Assembly: GCA_027058255.1 (NCBI GenBank) | Contig: JALUTE010000132.1 | Location: forward strand, 1-5,663 | Direction: 5' to 3' | Length of the DNA: 5,663 nt | Source: Methyloligella sp. | GTDB taxonomy: Bacteria; Pseudomonadota; Alphaproteobacteria; Rhizobiales; JALUTE01 | In this document: positions 1-5,642 of the stretch, in pieces | How the letters are laid out: the number at the start of each line of letters is the position of its first letter | How positions within the stretch are numbered: position 1 is the first letter of the stretch | Notes under the pieces: generated by a model | The model's database searches: none | Told to the model about the DNA's origin: nothing | What the model saw: only the letters and a program-made list of their open reading frames with translations | Translations under genes and position numbers: made by a program

Positions 1-1223
1 GCCGCCTTGGCACGGGCGAGAGGGATGCGATCCTGCGGGCGCTTGGGCCCGGCGATCGACGGCTCGACGGTGGCAAGATCGAGGGTGAGGGTGTCGGTGA
101 ACGCCGGGTCCGGTGTCTCGGGGCCGCGGAACAGCCCCTGGGCCTTGGTATAGGCCTCGACGAGGGCCACACGCGCCGCGTCGCGGCCAGTGGCGGTGAG
201 ATAGGCGAGCGTGTCGGCGTCGGTCGGGAAGAAGCCGCAGGTCGCGCCATATTCGGGCGCCATGTTGGCGATGGTCGCCTGGTCCTCGAGCGAGAGATTG
301 TCGAGTCCGGGGCCGAAGAACTCCACGAACTTGCCGACCACGCCGCGCTTGCGCAGCATCTCGACGACCGTGAGCACCAGGTCGGTGGCGGTGACGCCCG
401 GCGCGAGGGCGCCCTCGAGGCGGAACCCGATCACCTCGGGAATGAGCATGGAGATGGGCTGGCCGAGCATGGCCGCCTCCGCCTCGATGCCGCCGACGCC
501 CCAGCCGAGCACCGAGAGGGCGTTGATCATGGTGGTGTGGCTGTCGGTGCCGACGCAGGTGTCGGGAAAGGCTTGCATGATGGTCTTGCCAGCGCGCTCG
601 ATGGGGCGGCTCCAGACCGTCTGGCCGATATATTCCAGATTCACCTGGTGGCAGATGCCGGTGCCGGGGGGAACGACCCGGAAGTTCTCGAAGGCCTGCG
701 CGCCCCATTTGAGAAAGGCATAGCGCTCGCCATTGCGCTCATATTCGCGCTCCACATTGCGGGCAAAGGCATCGTGCGTGCCGAAGAAATCCACCATCAC
801 CGAATGGTCGATGACGAGATCCACGGGCACTTGCGGGTTGATGCGTGCCGGATCGCCGCCGAGGCGGGCCAGCGCGTCACGCATGGCCGCGAGATCGACC
901 ACCGCCGGAACGCCGGTGAAGTCCTGCATCAGGACGCGAGCCGGGCGATAGGCGATCTCATGGGTGGAGCTGCGTGTCTCGGCCCAGGCGGCGAGGGCGC
1001 GAATGTCGTCCGCGGTCACCGTCCGCCCGTCCTCGAAGCGCAGCAGGTTCTCCATCAGAACCTTGAGCGAGAAAGGCAGTCTCGAGAGGCCGGCAAGGCC
1101 GTTTGCCTCCGCCTTCTCCAGGCTGAAATACTCGTAAGCAGCGTCGCCGACGGTGAGGGTGCTCAGGCAGGAAAAGCTGTCCAGCGGGCCGTTGCCGGGC
1201 GCGGAAAGGGTCTCTGTGGGCAT
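1..1223 (-). CDS. acnA: Aconitate hydratase A, N-terminal part (cut by left edge)
   Basis: Aconitase isomerises citrate to isocitrate via cis-aconitate in the cytoplasmic TCA cycle and carries a [4Fe-4S] cluster. I translated 407 codons from the ATG at 1223-1221. The product has the AcnA/IRP-type N-terminus: DSF..LTVG.A.YEYFSL (about 15-34), RVLMQDFTGVPAVVDLAAMR (96-115), the DHS motif within VDLVIDHSV (134-142), GICHQVNLEY (189-198), VGTDSHTTM (224-232), GWGVGGIEAEAAMLGQP (240-256), GVVGKFVEF.GPGL (294-307), IANMAPEYGATCGFFP (318-333) and GPKRPQDR (392-399). The family is usually about 890-905 residues, so roughly 45% is present. The three cluster-ligand cysteines of the family lie in the missing part. 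The start is supported by a perfect AGGAGG seven bases upstream. The frame is intact and no break is seen. It is transcribed divergently from ccmA. A small oddity is Cys223 where the family often has Leu (PDTCVGTDSH). The assignment is very secure. Confidence 0.97.
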   Translation of the reverse strand, partial: MPTETLSAPGNGPLDSFSCLSTLTVGDAAYEYFSLEKAEANGLAGLSRLPFSLKVLMENLLRFEDGRTVTADDIRALAAWAETRSSTHEIAYRPARVLMQDFTGVPAVVDLAAMRDALARLGGDPARINPQVPVDLVIDHSVMVDFFGTHDAFARNVEREYERNGERYAFLKWGAQAFENFRVVPPGTGICHQVNLEYIGQTVWSRPIERAGKTIMQAFPDTCVGTDSHTTMINALSVLGWGVGGIEAEAAMLGQPISMLIPEVIGFRLEGALAPGVTATDLVLTVVEMLRKRGVVGKFVEFFGPGLDNLSLEDQATIANMAPEYGATCGFFPTDADTLAYLTATGRDAARVALVEAYTKAQGLFRGPETPDPAFTDTLTLDLATVEPSIAGPKRPQDRIPLARAKA

Positions 1224-1230
1224 GGGTGCG

Positions 1231-1236
1231 CCTCCT
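1231..1236 (-). promoter_or_regulatory. Shine-Dalgarno site of acnA
   Basis: The minus strand reads AGGAGG, then seven bases, then the ATG at 1223-1221. This is a full-consensus ribosome binding site at ideal spacing. It fixes the acnA start and contrasts with ccmA on the other side of the same gap, which has no visible Shine-Dalgarno site. Confidence 0.85.
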
Positions 1237-1249
1237 GATCCTCTGCACG

Positions 1250-1268
1250 GCCGGCCGCAGGGGCCGGC
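1250..1268 (-). repeat. GC-rich hairpin in the acnA leader
   Basis: GCCGGCC at 1250-1256 pairs perfectly with GGCCGGC at 1262-1268 around a five-base loop (1257-1261). It starts 27 bases upstream of the acnA ATG, so it would lie in the 5' untranslated leader of acnA if transcription starts further upstream. There is no adjoining T-run on either strand, so it does not look like an intrinsic terminator. Function is unknown. Confidence 0.45.
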
Positions 1269-1414
1269 TCGGTTGCGGGAATGGGATGCCGCGCCGCCGG
1301 AGTGCCGACGGAGGACCATGCCGCATGCGGTCTGCGAAGCCGATAGGCCGGGGCCGAGATCGGATGCGGCAGGCGTGTCCCGTTTTTGCGCTGGCGCCAA
1401 GTGGGATGGCCCCC

Positions 1415-1421
1415 TTATATA
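1415..1421. promoter_or_regulatory. TATA-like element, possible -10 for ccmA or acnA
   Basis: TTATATA is the most AT-rich spot in the divergent gap. On the minus strand the same bases plus one give CTATAT, close to the alphaproteobacterial -10 sequence. It lies about 160 bp from the ccmA start and about 190 bp from the acnA start. I could not pair it with a convincing -35 (TTGAC-like) box at 16-18 bp on either strand, so the direction and the call are tentative. Confidence 0.22.
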
Positions 1422-1493
1422 GAGCCCGCCGGTCCCGGTCCATATGCGACCGCGTCGCAAGGGCGTGTTCCTCGATGCGCCGGCGCACAGAGC

Positions 1494-1515
1494 GCCGCTC
1501 CAGGAGCGGCTCCTG
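1494..1515 (+). repeat. Two overlapping, mutually exclusive hairpins in the ccmA leader
   Basis: Stem A is GCCGCTC (1494-1500) with GAGCGGC (1504-1510), loop CAG. Stem B is CAGGAG (1501-1506) with CTCCTG (1510-1515), loop CGG. Both are perfect, and they share the AGGAGCGGC segment, so only one can form at a time. They lie 66-87 bases before the ccmA ATG. Stem B hides an AGGAG sequence (1502-1506). The geometry is seen directly; any switching role is inference. Confidence 0.45.
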
Positions 1516-1580
1516 CATGCTCACCGCACCGCTGCCGGGCATGTCCGCCACGATCCATGACCGCGAAACCGAGCCGCCCC

Positions 1581-2216
1581 ATGAAGCTGATTGCCAATGA
1601 TCTTGCGGTAGACCGTGGCGGCCGGCTGATATTCCGTGGCCTCTCCTTCACGCTTGCCTCGGGGGAAGGCTTGCTGCTGACGGGGCCCAATGGCGCGGGC
1701 AAGACGACCCTGCTGCGCACCATCGCCGGATTTCTGCGCGCGGCCGAGGGGGAGATTCGTCTCGAAGGTGCAGACGCGGAGCACGCTCTGGCCGAGCAGT
1801 GCCACTATGTGGGCCATCTCAACGGCATCAAGGCGAGCCAGACGGTGGCGGAGAATCTGAGCTTCTGGGCCGCCTATCTCGGCGCCATCGGCGGTGGCGG
1901 CATGGGCAGCCTGCCCCTCGACGAGGCGCTGGAGCGGCTTTCGCTCAAGAGCCTGCGCGATATTCCGGCGGGCTATCTCTCGGCGGGGCAGAAACGGCGG
2001 TTGGGGCTCGCCCGCCTTCTGGTGGCGGCGCGGCCGATCTGGCTGCTGGACGAGCCGACGGTCTCCCTCGATGCCGCCTCGCAGGCGGTGCTCGCGGCCA
2101 TGGTGCGCGATCACATCGAAGCCGGCGGGCTGGCCATCGCCGCAACCCACCTGCCCCTGGGGCTCGACTTTGCGCGCGAGCTCACGCTCGGGCGCGGCGG
2201 GAGGGCCACGCCATGA
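1581..2216 (+). CDS. ccmA: Cytochrome c maturation ABC ATPase CcmA
   Basis: The product is 211 residues, normal for CcmA (about 200-215). It is the cytoplasmic ATPase of the CcmABCD complex; ATP hydrolysis is needed to release holo-CcmE carrying covalently bound heme. Visible motifs are Walker A GPNGAGKTT (35-43), the ABC signature LSAGQ (133-137), Walker B with catalytic Glu WLLDEP (154-159), the D-loop SLD (162-164) and H-loop His190 in AATHLPLG. LSAGQ instead of LSGGQ is usual for CcmA. The ATG at 1581 gives MKLIANDL, matching the expected family N-terminus. An in-frame ATG at 1557 would add eight residues (MTAKPSRP) and cannot be excluded. Neither start has a good Shine-Dalgarno site. The stop overlaps the ccmB start as ATGA, so the two are translationally coupled. 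Rhizobial synonym: cycV. Confidence 0.96.
   Translation: MKLIANDLAVDRGGRLIFRGLSFTLASGEGLLLTGPNGAGKTTLLRTIAGFLRAAEGEIRLEGADAEHALAEQCHYVGHLNGIKASQTVAENLSFWAAYLGAIGGGGMGSLPLDEALERLSLKSLRDIPAGYLSAGQKRRLGLARLLVAARPIWLLDEPTVSLDAASQAVLAAMVRDHIEAGGLAIAATHLPLGLDFARELTLGRGGRATP
2199..2205 (+). promoter_or_regulatory. Shine-Dalgarno site of ccmB
   Basis: GGGAGGG lies inside the last codons of ccmA, seven bases before the ccmB ATG at 2213. It supports that start and the four-base ATGA overlap with ccmA. Confidence 0.7.
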
Positions 2217-2881
2217 GCCCCTTTCTCGCCCTGGTGCGGCGCGATCTCGCCCTCGCCTTCCGGGAGGGGGGCGCCGTGGGGACCACGCTCGGCTTCTATC
2301 TCATGGTCGTGACCATGCTGCCGCTCGGCCTCGGCCCCGATCTCAACCTCCTGTCGCGGATCGCGCCGGGCGTGCTCTGGGTGGCGCTGCTGCTGGCGGC
2401 CCTGCTCTCCCTCGACCGCATCTTTCTCAACGACTACGAGGAAGGCGCGCTCGAGGTGATGGCGCTCGGCCCCATGCCGCTGGAGCTGGTGGCGGCGGCC
2501 AAATCGCTGGCGCACTGGATCTCGACCGGCATCCCGCTTGCGCTCATCACCCCCGCTCTCGGCCTCCTGCTCAATCTCGACATCGACGCCTATGGCGTGC
2601 TGGTGCTCACCATGCTGGCGGGAACGCCGGCCATCAGCTTCATCGGCGCCATTGGCGGCGCGCTCACATTGGGGCTCAGGCGCGGAGGGCTCCTCCTCTC
2701 GCTGCTCGTGCTCCCGCTCTATGTGCCGACGCTGATTTTCGGCATTTCCAGCGTCAATGCGGTGCTCATGGGGCCGGGCGGGTTCGCCGCCTCATTCCTG
2801 ATCCTTTGTGCGCTATCCTTGGCAAGCCTCGTACTGGCGCCGATTGCGGCGGCCGCGGCGATCCGCATGCAGCTTCAGTAG
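2213..2881 (+). CDS. ccmB: Heme exporter/cytochrome c maturation permease CcmB
   Basis: The product is 222 residues, typical for CcmB (about 220). It is the inner-membrane permease partner of CcmA in the complex that drives holo-CcmE release; older literature calls it a heme exporter. I see about six hydrophobic segments, near residues 23-40, 50-67, 101-121, 126-151, 160-178 and 192-216. The family motif after the second segment is present as LDRIFLNDYEEGALE (67-81), and so is the conserved GTPAISFIGAIGGALTLGLR stretch (137-156). The start is fixed by a good Shine-Dalgarno site and the overlap with ccmA. A 143-bp gap follows before ccmC, longer than expected in this compact cluster. Rhizobial synonym: cycW. 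Confidence 0.96.
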   Translation: MSPFLALVRRDLALAFREGGAVGTTLGFYLMVVTMLPLGLGPDLNLLSRIAPGVLWVALLLAALLSLDRIFLNDYEEGALEVMALGPMPLELVAAAKSLAHWISTGIPLALITPALGLLLNLDIDAYGVLVLTMLAGTPAISFIGAIGGALTLGLRRGGLLLSLLVLPLYVPTLIFGISSVNAVLMGPGGFAASFLILCALSLASLVLAPIAAAAAIRMQLQ

Positions 2882-3024
2882 CGGTCCTGACGGGCCTGCG
2901 CGTCGCGGCGGCCTGCCTTCGCGGATCGCCCGGCGGATCGCTTGGCCCGGATCCGCGCCTGCGCCAAGGTGTCTTACCCGCTGGCGGGCCTAGAAGAATT
3001 GCACTCGGCCCGGACAAGGATTAG
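2882..3024 (+). other. ccmB-ccmC spacer with direct repeat and small hairpin
   Basis: This 143-bp spacer has no recognised gene. GCGGATCGC occurs twice (2921-2929 and 2933-2941). The second copy's GCGGATC (2933-2939) can pair with GATCCGC (2950-2956) around a ten-base loop. No T-run follows, so it is unlikely to be an intrinsic terminator. AAGGA at 3016-3020 is the probable, slightly close, ribosome binding site of ccmC. An internal promoter is possible but I see no clear boxes. Confidence 0.4.
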
Positions 3025-3816
3025 ATGAAAGCCATGGCCAGCATCGCCCCCGTCTACCAACTCGCCAATCCGACGCGCTTCATGGCGCTCGCGGCGCGCA
3101 TCGTGCCCTGGCTTGCCGGGCTCACGGTGGTTCTCTTCGCCATCGGCCTCTACATGGCCTTCTTCATCGCGCCGCCCGACTATCAGCAGGGCGAGACGGT
3201 GCGGATCATGTACATTCACGTGCCGGCCGCCTGGCTCGCCATGATGTGCTATGGCGTCATCGCCATTTCCAGCTTCGGCTATCTGGTGTTCCGCCATCCC
3301 ATGGCGGATGTCTCGGCCAAGGCGGCGGCGCCCATCGGGGCAGTGTTCACGGCCCTGGCGCTGATCACGGGCTCGCTCTGGGGCAAGCCCATGTGGGGCA
3401 CCTATTGGGTTTGGGATGCGCGGCTCACCTCCGTGCTCATCCTCTTCTTTCTCTATCTCGGCCTGATGGCGCTCCGCAACGGTGTCGAGGACGAGACGCT
3501 GGCGGGCAAGCTCACAGCCGTCATGGCGCTGGTGGGCACGGTGATCCTGCCGATCATCAAGTTCTCCGTGGACTGGTGGAACACGCTGCACCAGCCGGCC
3601 TCCGTGATGCGCATCGGCGGTCCGACCATTCACCCGTCCATCCTCTGGCCGCTTCTGGTGATGGCACTCGCCTTCACCCTGCTTTTCGTGGTGCTCCATC
3701 TCAAGGCCATGGGGAACGAGGTTCTGCGCCGGCGCGTGGTGGCGCTGCGCATGCGGGCGGTGCAGCGGGCGGCAAATCTCGAGCCGCAGGGGCCGGCGCG
3801 AGAGGCGGCGGAGTGA
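3025..3816 (+). CDS. ccmC: Heme handling/lyase protein CcmC
   Basis: The product is 263 residues, with six predicted membrane segments (about 28-49, 66-86, 101-119, 132-150, 162-179, 204-226). CcmC belongs to the heme handling protein (WWD) family and delivers heme to the chaperone CcmE in the periplasm. The WWD region is clear: WGKPMWGTYWVWDARLTS (119-136). Two conserved histidines flank it as axial heme ligands, His65 (YIHVPAAW) and His189 (NTLHQPAS), corresponding to the His60/His184 pair known in E. coli CcmC. The ATG at 3025 follows AAGGA by four bases; the next in-frame ATG, at 3034, would be too far from it. The C-terminal tail (about 228-263) is basic and cytoplasmic. ccmD starts seven bases after the stop. 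Rhizobial synonym: cycZ. Confidence 0.97.
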   Translation: MKAMASIAPVYQLANPTRFMALAARIVPWLAGLTVVLFAIGLYMAFFIAPPDYQQGETVRIMYIHVPAAWLAMMCYGVIAISSFGYLVFRHPMADVSAKAAAPIGAVFTALALITGSLWGKPMWGTYWVWDARLTSVLILFFLYLGLMALRNGVEDETLAGKLTAVMALVGTVILPIIKFSVDWWNTLHQPASVMRIGGPTIHPSILWPLLVMALAFTLLFVVLHLKAMGNEVLRRRVVALRMRAVQRAANLEPQGPAREAAE

Positions 3817-3823
3817 CGAAAAT

Positions 3824-4054
3824 ATGATCGCGCTTGGACCACATGCCGCATTCATCTGGGCCGCCTATGGGACGACCATTCTTCTCGTGGGAGCCCTCAT
3901 TGCGTGGATCGTGCGCGAGGGACGCGTGCAGCGGCGCCTTCTGGAGGAGCTCGAGGCGCGCGGCATGGGGCGGCGATCGGCCCGTGCGCGTGAGGCGGGC
4001 GCGGACGAGGGGCCGCGGGGCCGCGACGACGGGGCCAGTCAAGAGGGCCAGTAA
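3824..4054 (+). CDS. ccmD: Heme exporter subunit CcmD
   Basis: CcmD is a small single-span inner-membrane protein that stabilises the CcmABC-CcmE complex and is needed for release of holo-CcmE. The product is 76 residues. It has the family's N-terminal pattern GPHAAFIWAAYG (5-16), a membrane helix at about 9-30, and then a basic cytoplasmic segment with QRR and LEELEARG (36-47). Many CcmD proteins stop at about 50-65 residues, so the last 25-30 residues here, rich in Arg, Gly, Asp and Glu, form a longer low-complexity tail. GGAG (3810-3813) lies ten bases before the ATG and overlaps the end of ccmC, which suggests coupling. Rhizobial synonym: cycX. Confidence 0.92.
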   Translation: MIALGPHAAFIWAAYGTTILLVGALIAWIVREGRVQRRLLEELEARGMGRRSARAREAGADEGPRGRDDGASQEGQ

Positions 4055-4158
4055 AGGGGCAACGGCGCGAAGGAAAGACGACAGGGAGGGGCCGAGACCC
4101 GGAAGACCGAGGGGCTTTGAGGCAACCGGGCGAGACGGACGCGCTATGGCGCAAGAGT

Positions 4159-4165
4159 GAGGTGA
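4159..4165 (+). promoter_or_regulatory. Shine-Dalgarno site of ccmG
   Basis: GAGGTGA stands six bases before the ATG at 4172. It favours the 234-residue form of CcmG over a start at the ATG at 4277, just before the membrane anchor. Confidence 0.6.
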
Positions 4166-4171
4166 CCTATC

Positions 4172-4876
4172 ATGGCTGATGTCGGAAGAGCATCTCGGAT
4201 GCACGACGCCGCTTCCTTGCCGGACCACCGCCAACCCGGTCACGACGGGGCCAAGAGGACACGTGGGCGCAGCGCCATGCTGGTGCCGCTGGCGATCTTC
4301 GGCGTGATCGCGCTGGTGTTCCTCTATGCCCTGAAGACGGGCGATCCGAGCAAGCTGCCCTCGGCGCTGATCGGCAAGAAGGTGCCGGAGTTCTCCCTTC
4401 CTCCCGTCGAGGGGCTGAAGGAGAACGGCAAGCCGGTGCCCGGCTTCTCGAGCGCGGATCTTGCCAAGGGCAAGGTCTCCATCGTCAATGTCTGGGCGTC
4501 CTGGTGCGTTGCCTGCCGGCAGGAGCACGCCTTCCTGGTCAAGCTCGCCAAGGTGAGCGGCGCGCCCCTCTATGGTCTCAACTACAAGGACCGCGCGGCG
4601 GATGCGCGACGCTTCCTCGGCCGCTATGGCAGCCCCTTCGTTGCCGTCGGTGCCGATCGGCGCGGCCGGGTCGCGATTGATTGGGGCGTCTATGGCGTGC
4701 CCGAGACCTTCGTGGTGGATGGCGAGGGGCGGATCATCCACAAGCATGTCGGGCCCATCTCCGGCGATGCCGTGGAGCGGGTGTTCATGCCCATCATCGA
4801 GAAGGCGAGAGCGAAAGCGCTGACCGAGAAGGGTCGCGAGACGCCGGCCGGCAAGCCCGCTGGCGCGGGAACCTGA
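4172..4876 (+). CDS. ccmG: Thiol:disulfide interchange protein CcmG (CycY/DsbE)
   Basis: CcmG is a membrane-anchored periplasmic thioredoxin-fold protein that keeps the CXXCH cysteines of apocytochrome c reduced, in partnership with CcmH. The product is 234 residues. It has a hydrophilic, Arg/His-rich N-terminus (1-36), one membrane anchor (about 37-54), PSALIGKKVPEFSLP (63-77, the usual CcmG entry motif), active site WCVAC (Cys112 and Cys115), and the cis-proline loop GVPET (Pro177). The dipeptide is Val-Ala, where close relatives usually have Val-Pro. GAGGTGA (4159-4165) lies six bases before the ATG at 4172 and supports this long form. An in-frame ATG at 4277 would give 199 residues, nearer the common length, but lacks a good Shine-Dalgarno site. 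A 117-bp purine-rich spacer with no recognised gene separates it from ccmD. It is the last gene of the cluster here. Confidence 0.95.
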   Translation: MADVGRASRMHDAASLPDHRQPGHDGAKRTRGRSAMLVPLAIFGVIALVFLYALKTGDPSKLPSALIGKKVPEFSLPPVEGLKENGKPVPGFSSADLAKGKVSIVNVWASWCVACRQEHAFLVKLAKVSGAPLYGLNYKDRAADARRFLGRYGSPFVAVGADRRGRVAIDWGVYGVPETFVVDGEGRIIHKHVGPISGDAVERVFMPIIEKARAKALTEKGRETPAGKPAGAGT

Positions 4877-4878
4877 CC

Positions 4879-4896
4879 CGCGGGGCCCCGGCCGCG
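4879..4896. terminator. GC hairpin between convergent ccmG and marR
   Basis: CGCGG (4879-4883) pairs with CCGCG (4892-4896) around an eight-base GC-rich loop, starting three bases after the ccmG stop. No T-run follows on either strand, so it is not a classical intrinsic terminator. It is the only hairpin I found in the 60-bp convergent gap and may mark the end of one or both transcripts. Confidence 0.2.
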
Positions 4897-4936
4897 CGAT
4901 CCTGGCGGGGAATGGCTCGCGCTTGGCTCACACGCA

Positions 4937-5449
4937 TCAGCGGCGGGACGCGCCATTGCCCCGCGCTGCCGGCTGCTCCGCCATGTCGGCGATCTGCTCG
5001 ACGATGCGGCTCAGCGCCTGCAGGAAGGACTCGCGCTGACCTGGCGGCAGGGCCGAGAGCAGGCGCTCGTCGGCATGGGTGGCCGCCGGCTCCGCGCTGG
5101 TGAGTGCCTTTCGCCCCTTCTCGGTCAGACGAACGGCATAGGCGCGCGCGTCCTCGCGCGTGCGCCGACGCTGGACGAGCCCCTTGGCCAGCATGCGGCG
5201 CACGATATCGGCGAGTGTCGAGCGGTCGATGCCGGTCTGTGCGACAAGGCCCGTCTGGCTGATGCCTTCATTCTCGGCGACGGCGAGAAGAACCGCATAT
5301 TGCCGTGGGGTCAGATCCGCGCCGCCAATCTCCTCCGCAAACACGTCGCCGGCACACTGGCCGGCCCGGTGCAGAAGATGAATGGCGGATCGCGCCAGCC
5401 GGCTTTGCGCATGTGGGTTTCGATCCTGGTGGTTTCGGTGCTGTTTCAT
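4937..5449 (-). CDS. MarR-family transcriptional regulator
   Basis: The product is 170 residues, in the MarR range (about 140-170). MarR proteins are dimeric winged-helix repressors or activators that bind short palindromes and often respond to phenolic or other small ligands. An N-terminal dimerisation helix (about 15-40) is followed by LTPRQYAVLLAVAEN (46-60). The winged helix comes next: ISQTGLVAQTGIDRSTLADI (63-82, including the recognition helix) and VRRMLAKGLVQRRRTREDAR (83-102, with the wing and the family's D/E-R signature region), then AVRLTEKG (105-112). C-terminal dimerisation helices follow. The ATG at 5449-5447 is preceded by a modest GGGA. The frame stays open upstream to the window edge, with a GTG at 5599, but that extension has no MarR features. 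Ligand and targets are unknown. It faces ccmG and is probably not part of the ccm operon. Confidence 0.9.
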   Translation of the reverse strand: MKQHRNHQDRNPHAQSRLARSAIHLLHRAGQCAGDVFAEEIGGADLTPRQYAVLLAVAENEGISQTGLVAQTGIDRSTLADIVRRMLAKGLVQRRRTREDARAYAVRLTEKGRKALTSAEPAATHADERLLSALPPGQRESFLQALSRIVEQIADMAEQPAARGNGASRR

Positions 5450-5593
5450 CGCGGGTCCCGTGGCGAGCCGCGCAACCCGGCCTTCGAACCGGAATACGGG
5501 AGCCGGAACGCGCCACGCTCTGGGCGTGCCCGCTCCTGCTGCGCGACATGACTGGTCCTGGCAAATCAAACAGCCGGCGGCGATGCACCGTCC

Positions 5594-5611
5594 AGTCACG
5601 TTTGGGTGACT
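5594..5611. promoter_or_regulatory. Perfect inverted repeat, possible MarR operator
   Basis: AGTCAC (5594-5599), a six-base spacer, then GTGACT (5606-5611): a perfect 18-bp dyad of the size MarR-type dimers bind. It lies about 145-160 bp upstream of the marR ATG. That fits autoregulation, or control of a gene beyond the right edge. The assignment to this MarR protein is inference. Confidence 0.35.
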
Positions 5612-5613
5612 CT

Positions 5614-5642
5614 CTCGTGATGGGCCCGGGGCCCGGCACGAG
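5614..5642. repeat. GC-rich hairpin near the right edge
   Basis: CTCGTG (5614-5619) pairs with CACGAG (5637-5642). Inside, after a two-by-two mismatch, GGGC (5622-5625) pairs with GCCC (5631-5634) around a five-base loop. No T-run flanks it on either strand. It could be the end of a transcript from outside the window or simply a dyad in the regulatory region. Confidence 0.3.

Larger units (their letters stand above)
1224..1580. promoter_or_regulatory. Divergent acnA/ccmA intergenic region
   Basis: This 357-bp gap lies between the divergent acnA and ccmA starts and contains no recognisable gene. Both promoters are expected here. Reading frames are open in several phases, but they look like high-GC shadows with no family features. 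Visible contents, from left to right, are the acnA Shine-Dalgarno site, a GC hairpin in the acnA leader, an AT-rich TATA-like element near 1415-1421, and two overlapping hairpins at 1494-1515. A 27-codon ORF at 1517-1600 runs into the ccmA start. I could not see a clear regulator-binding palindrome such as an Irr or RirA box. Confidence 0.7.

Noticed and set aside
537..1238. A long plus-strand open frame opposite acnA.
   Set aside because: The minus strand here encodes an unbroken, highly conserved aconitase. The plus-strand frame is its shadow.
1894..3024. A 376-codon plus-strand frame spanning ccmA, ccmB and the spacer.
   Set aside because: It is very rich in Arg, Ala, Gly and Pro and overlaps two well-supported genes in another phase. 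It is a shadow frame.
3834..4160. A 108-codon frame overlapping ccmD and running nearly to ccmG.
   Set aside because: It is out of frame with a clear ccmD and is low-complexity, rich in Arg, Gly and Pro. It has no family features, as expected for a GC-driven shadow frame.
4055..4171. A possible small gene or RNA in the purine-rich ccmD-ccmG spacer.
   Set aside because: I found no start with a ribosome binding site leading to a plausible product, no clear hairpin and no RNA family feature.
5354..5356. A redox-sensing cysteine of the OhrR type in the MarR protein (Cys32).
   Set aside because: Cys32 lies about 14 residues before the LTPRQY motif, while the OhrR sensing cysteine lies about 23 residues before the equivalent motif. 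The positions do not match.
5450..5599. A 50-residue N-terminal extension of the MarR protein from a GTG at 5599, with four cysteines in a CX4CX2CX4C pattern.
   Set aside because: The GTG lies on the inverted repeat and has no Shine-Dalgarno site, and the extension has no MarR similarity. The normal family length is reached from the ATG at 5449. The cysteines are probably chance in an open high-GC frame.
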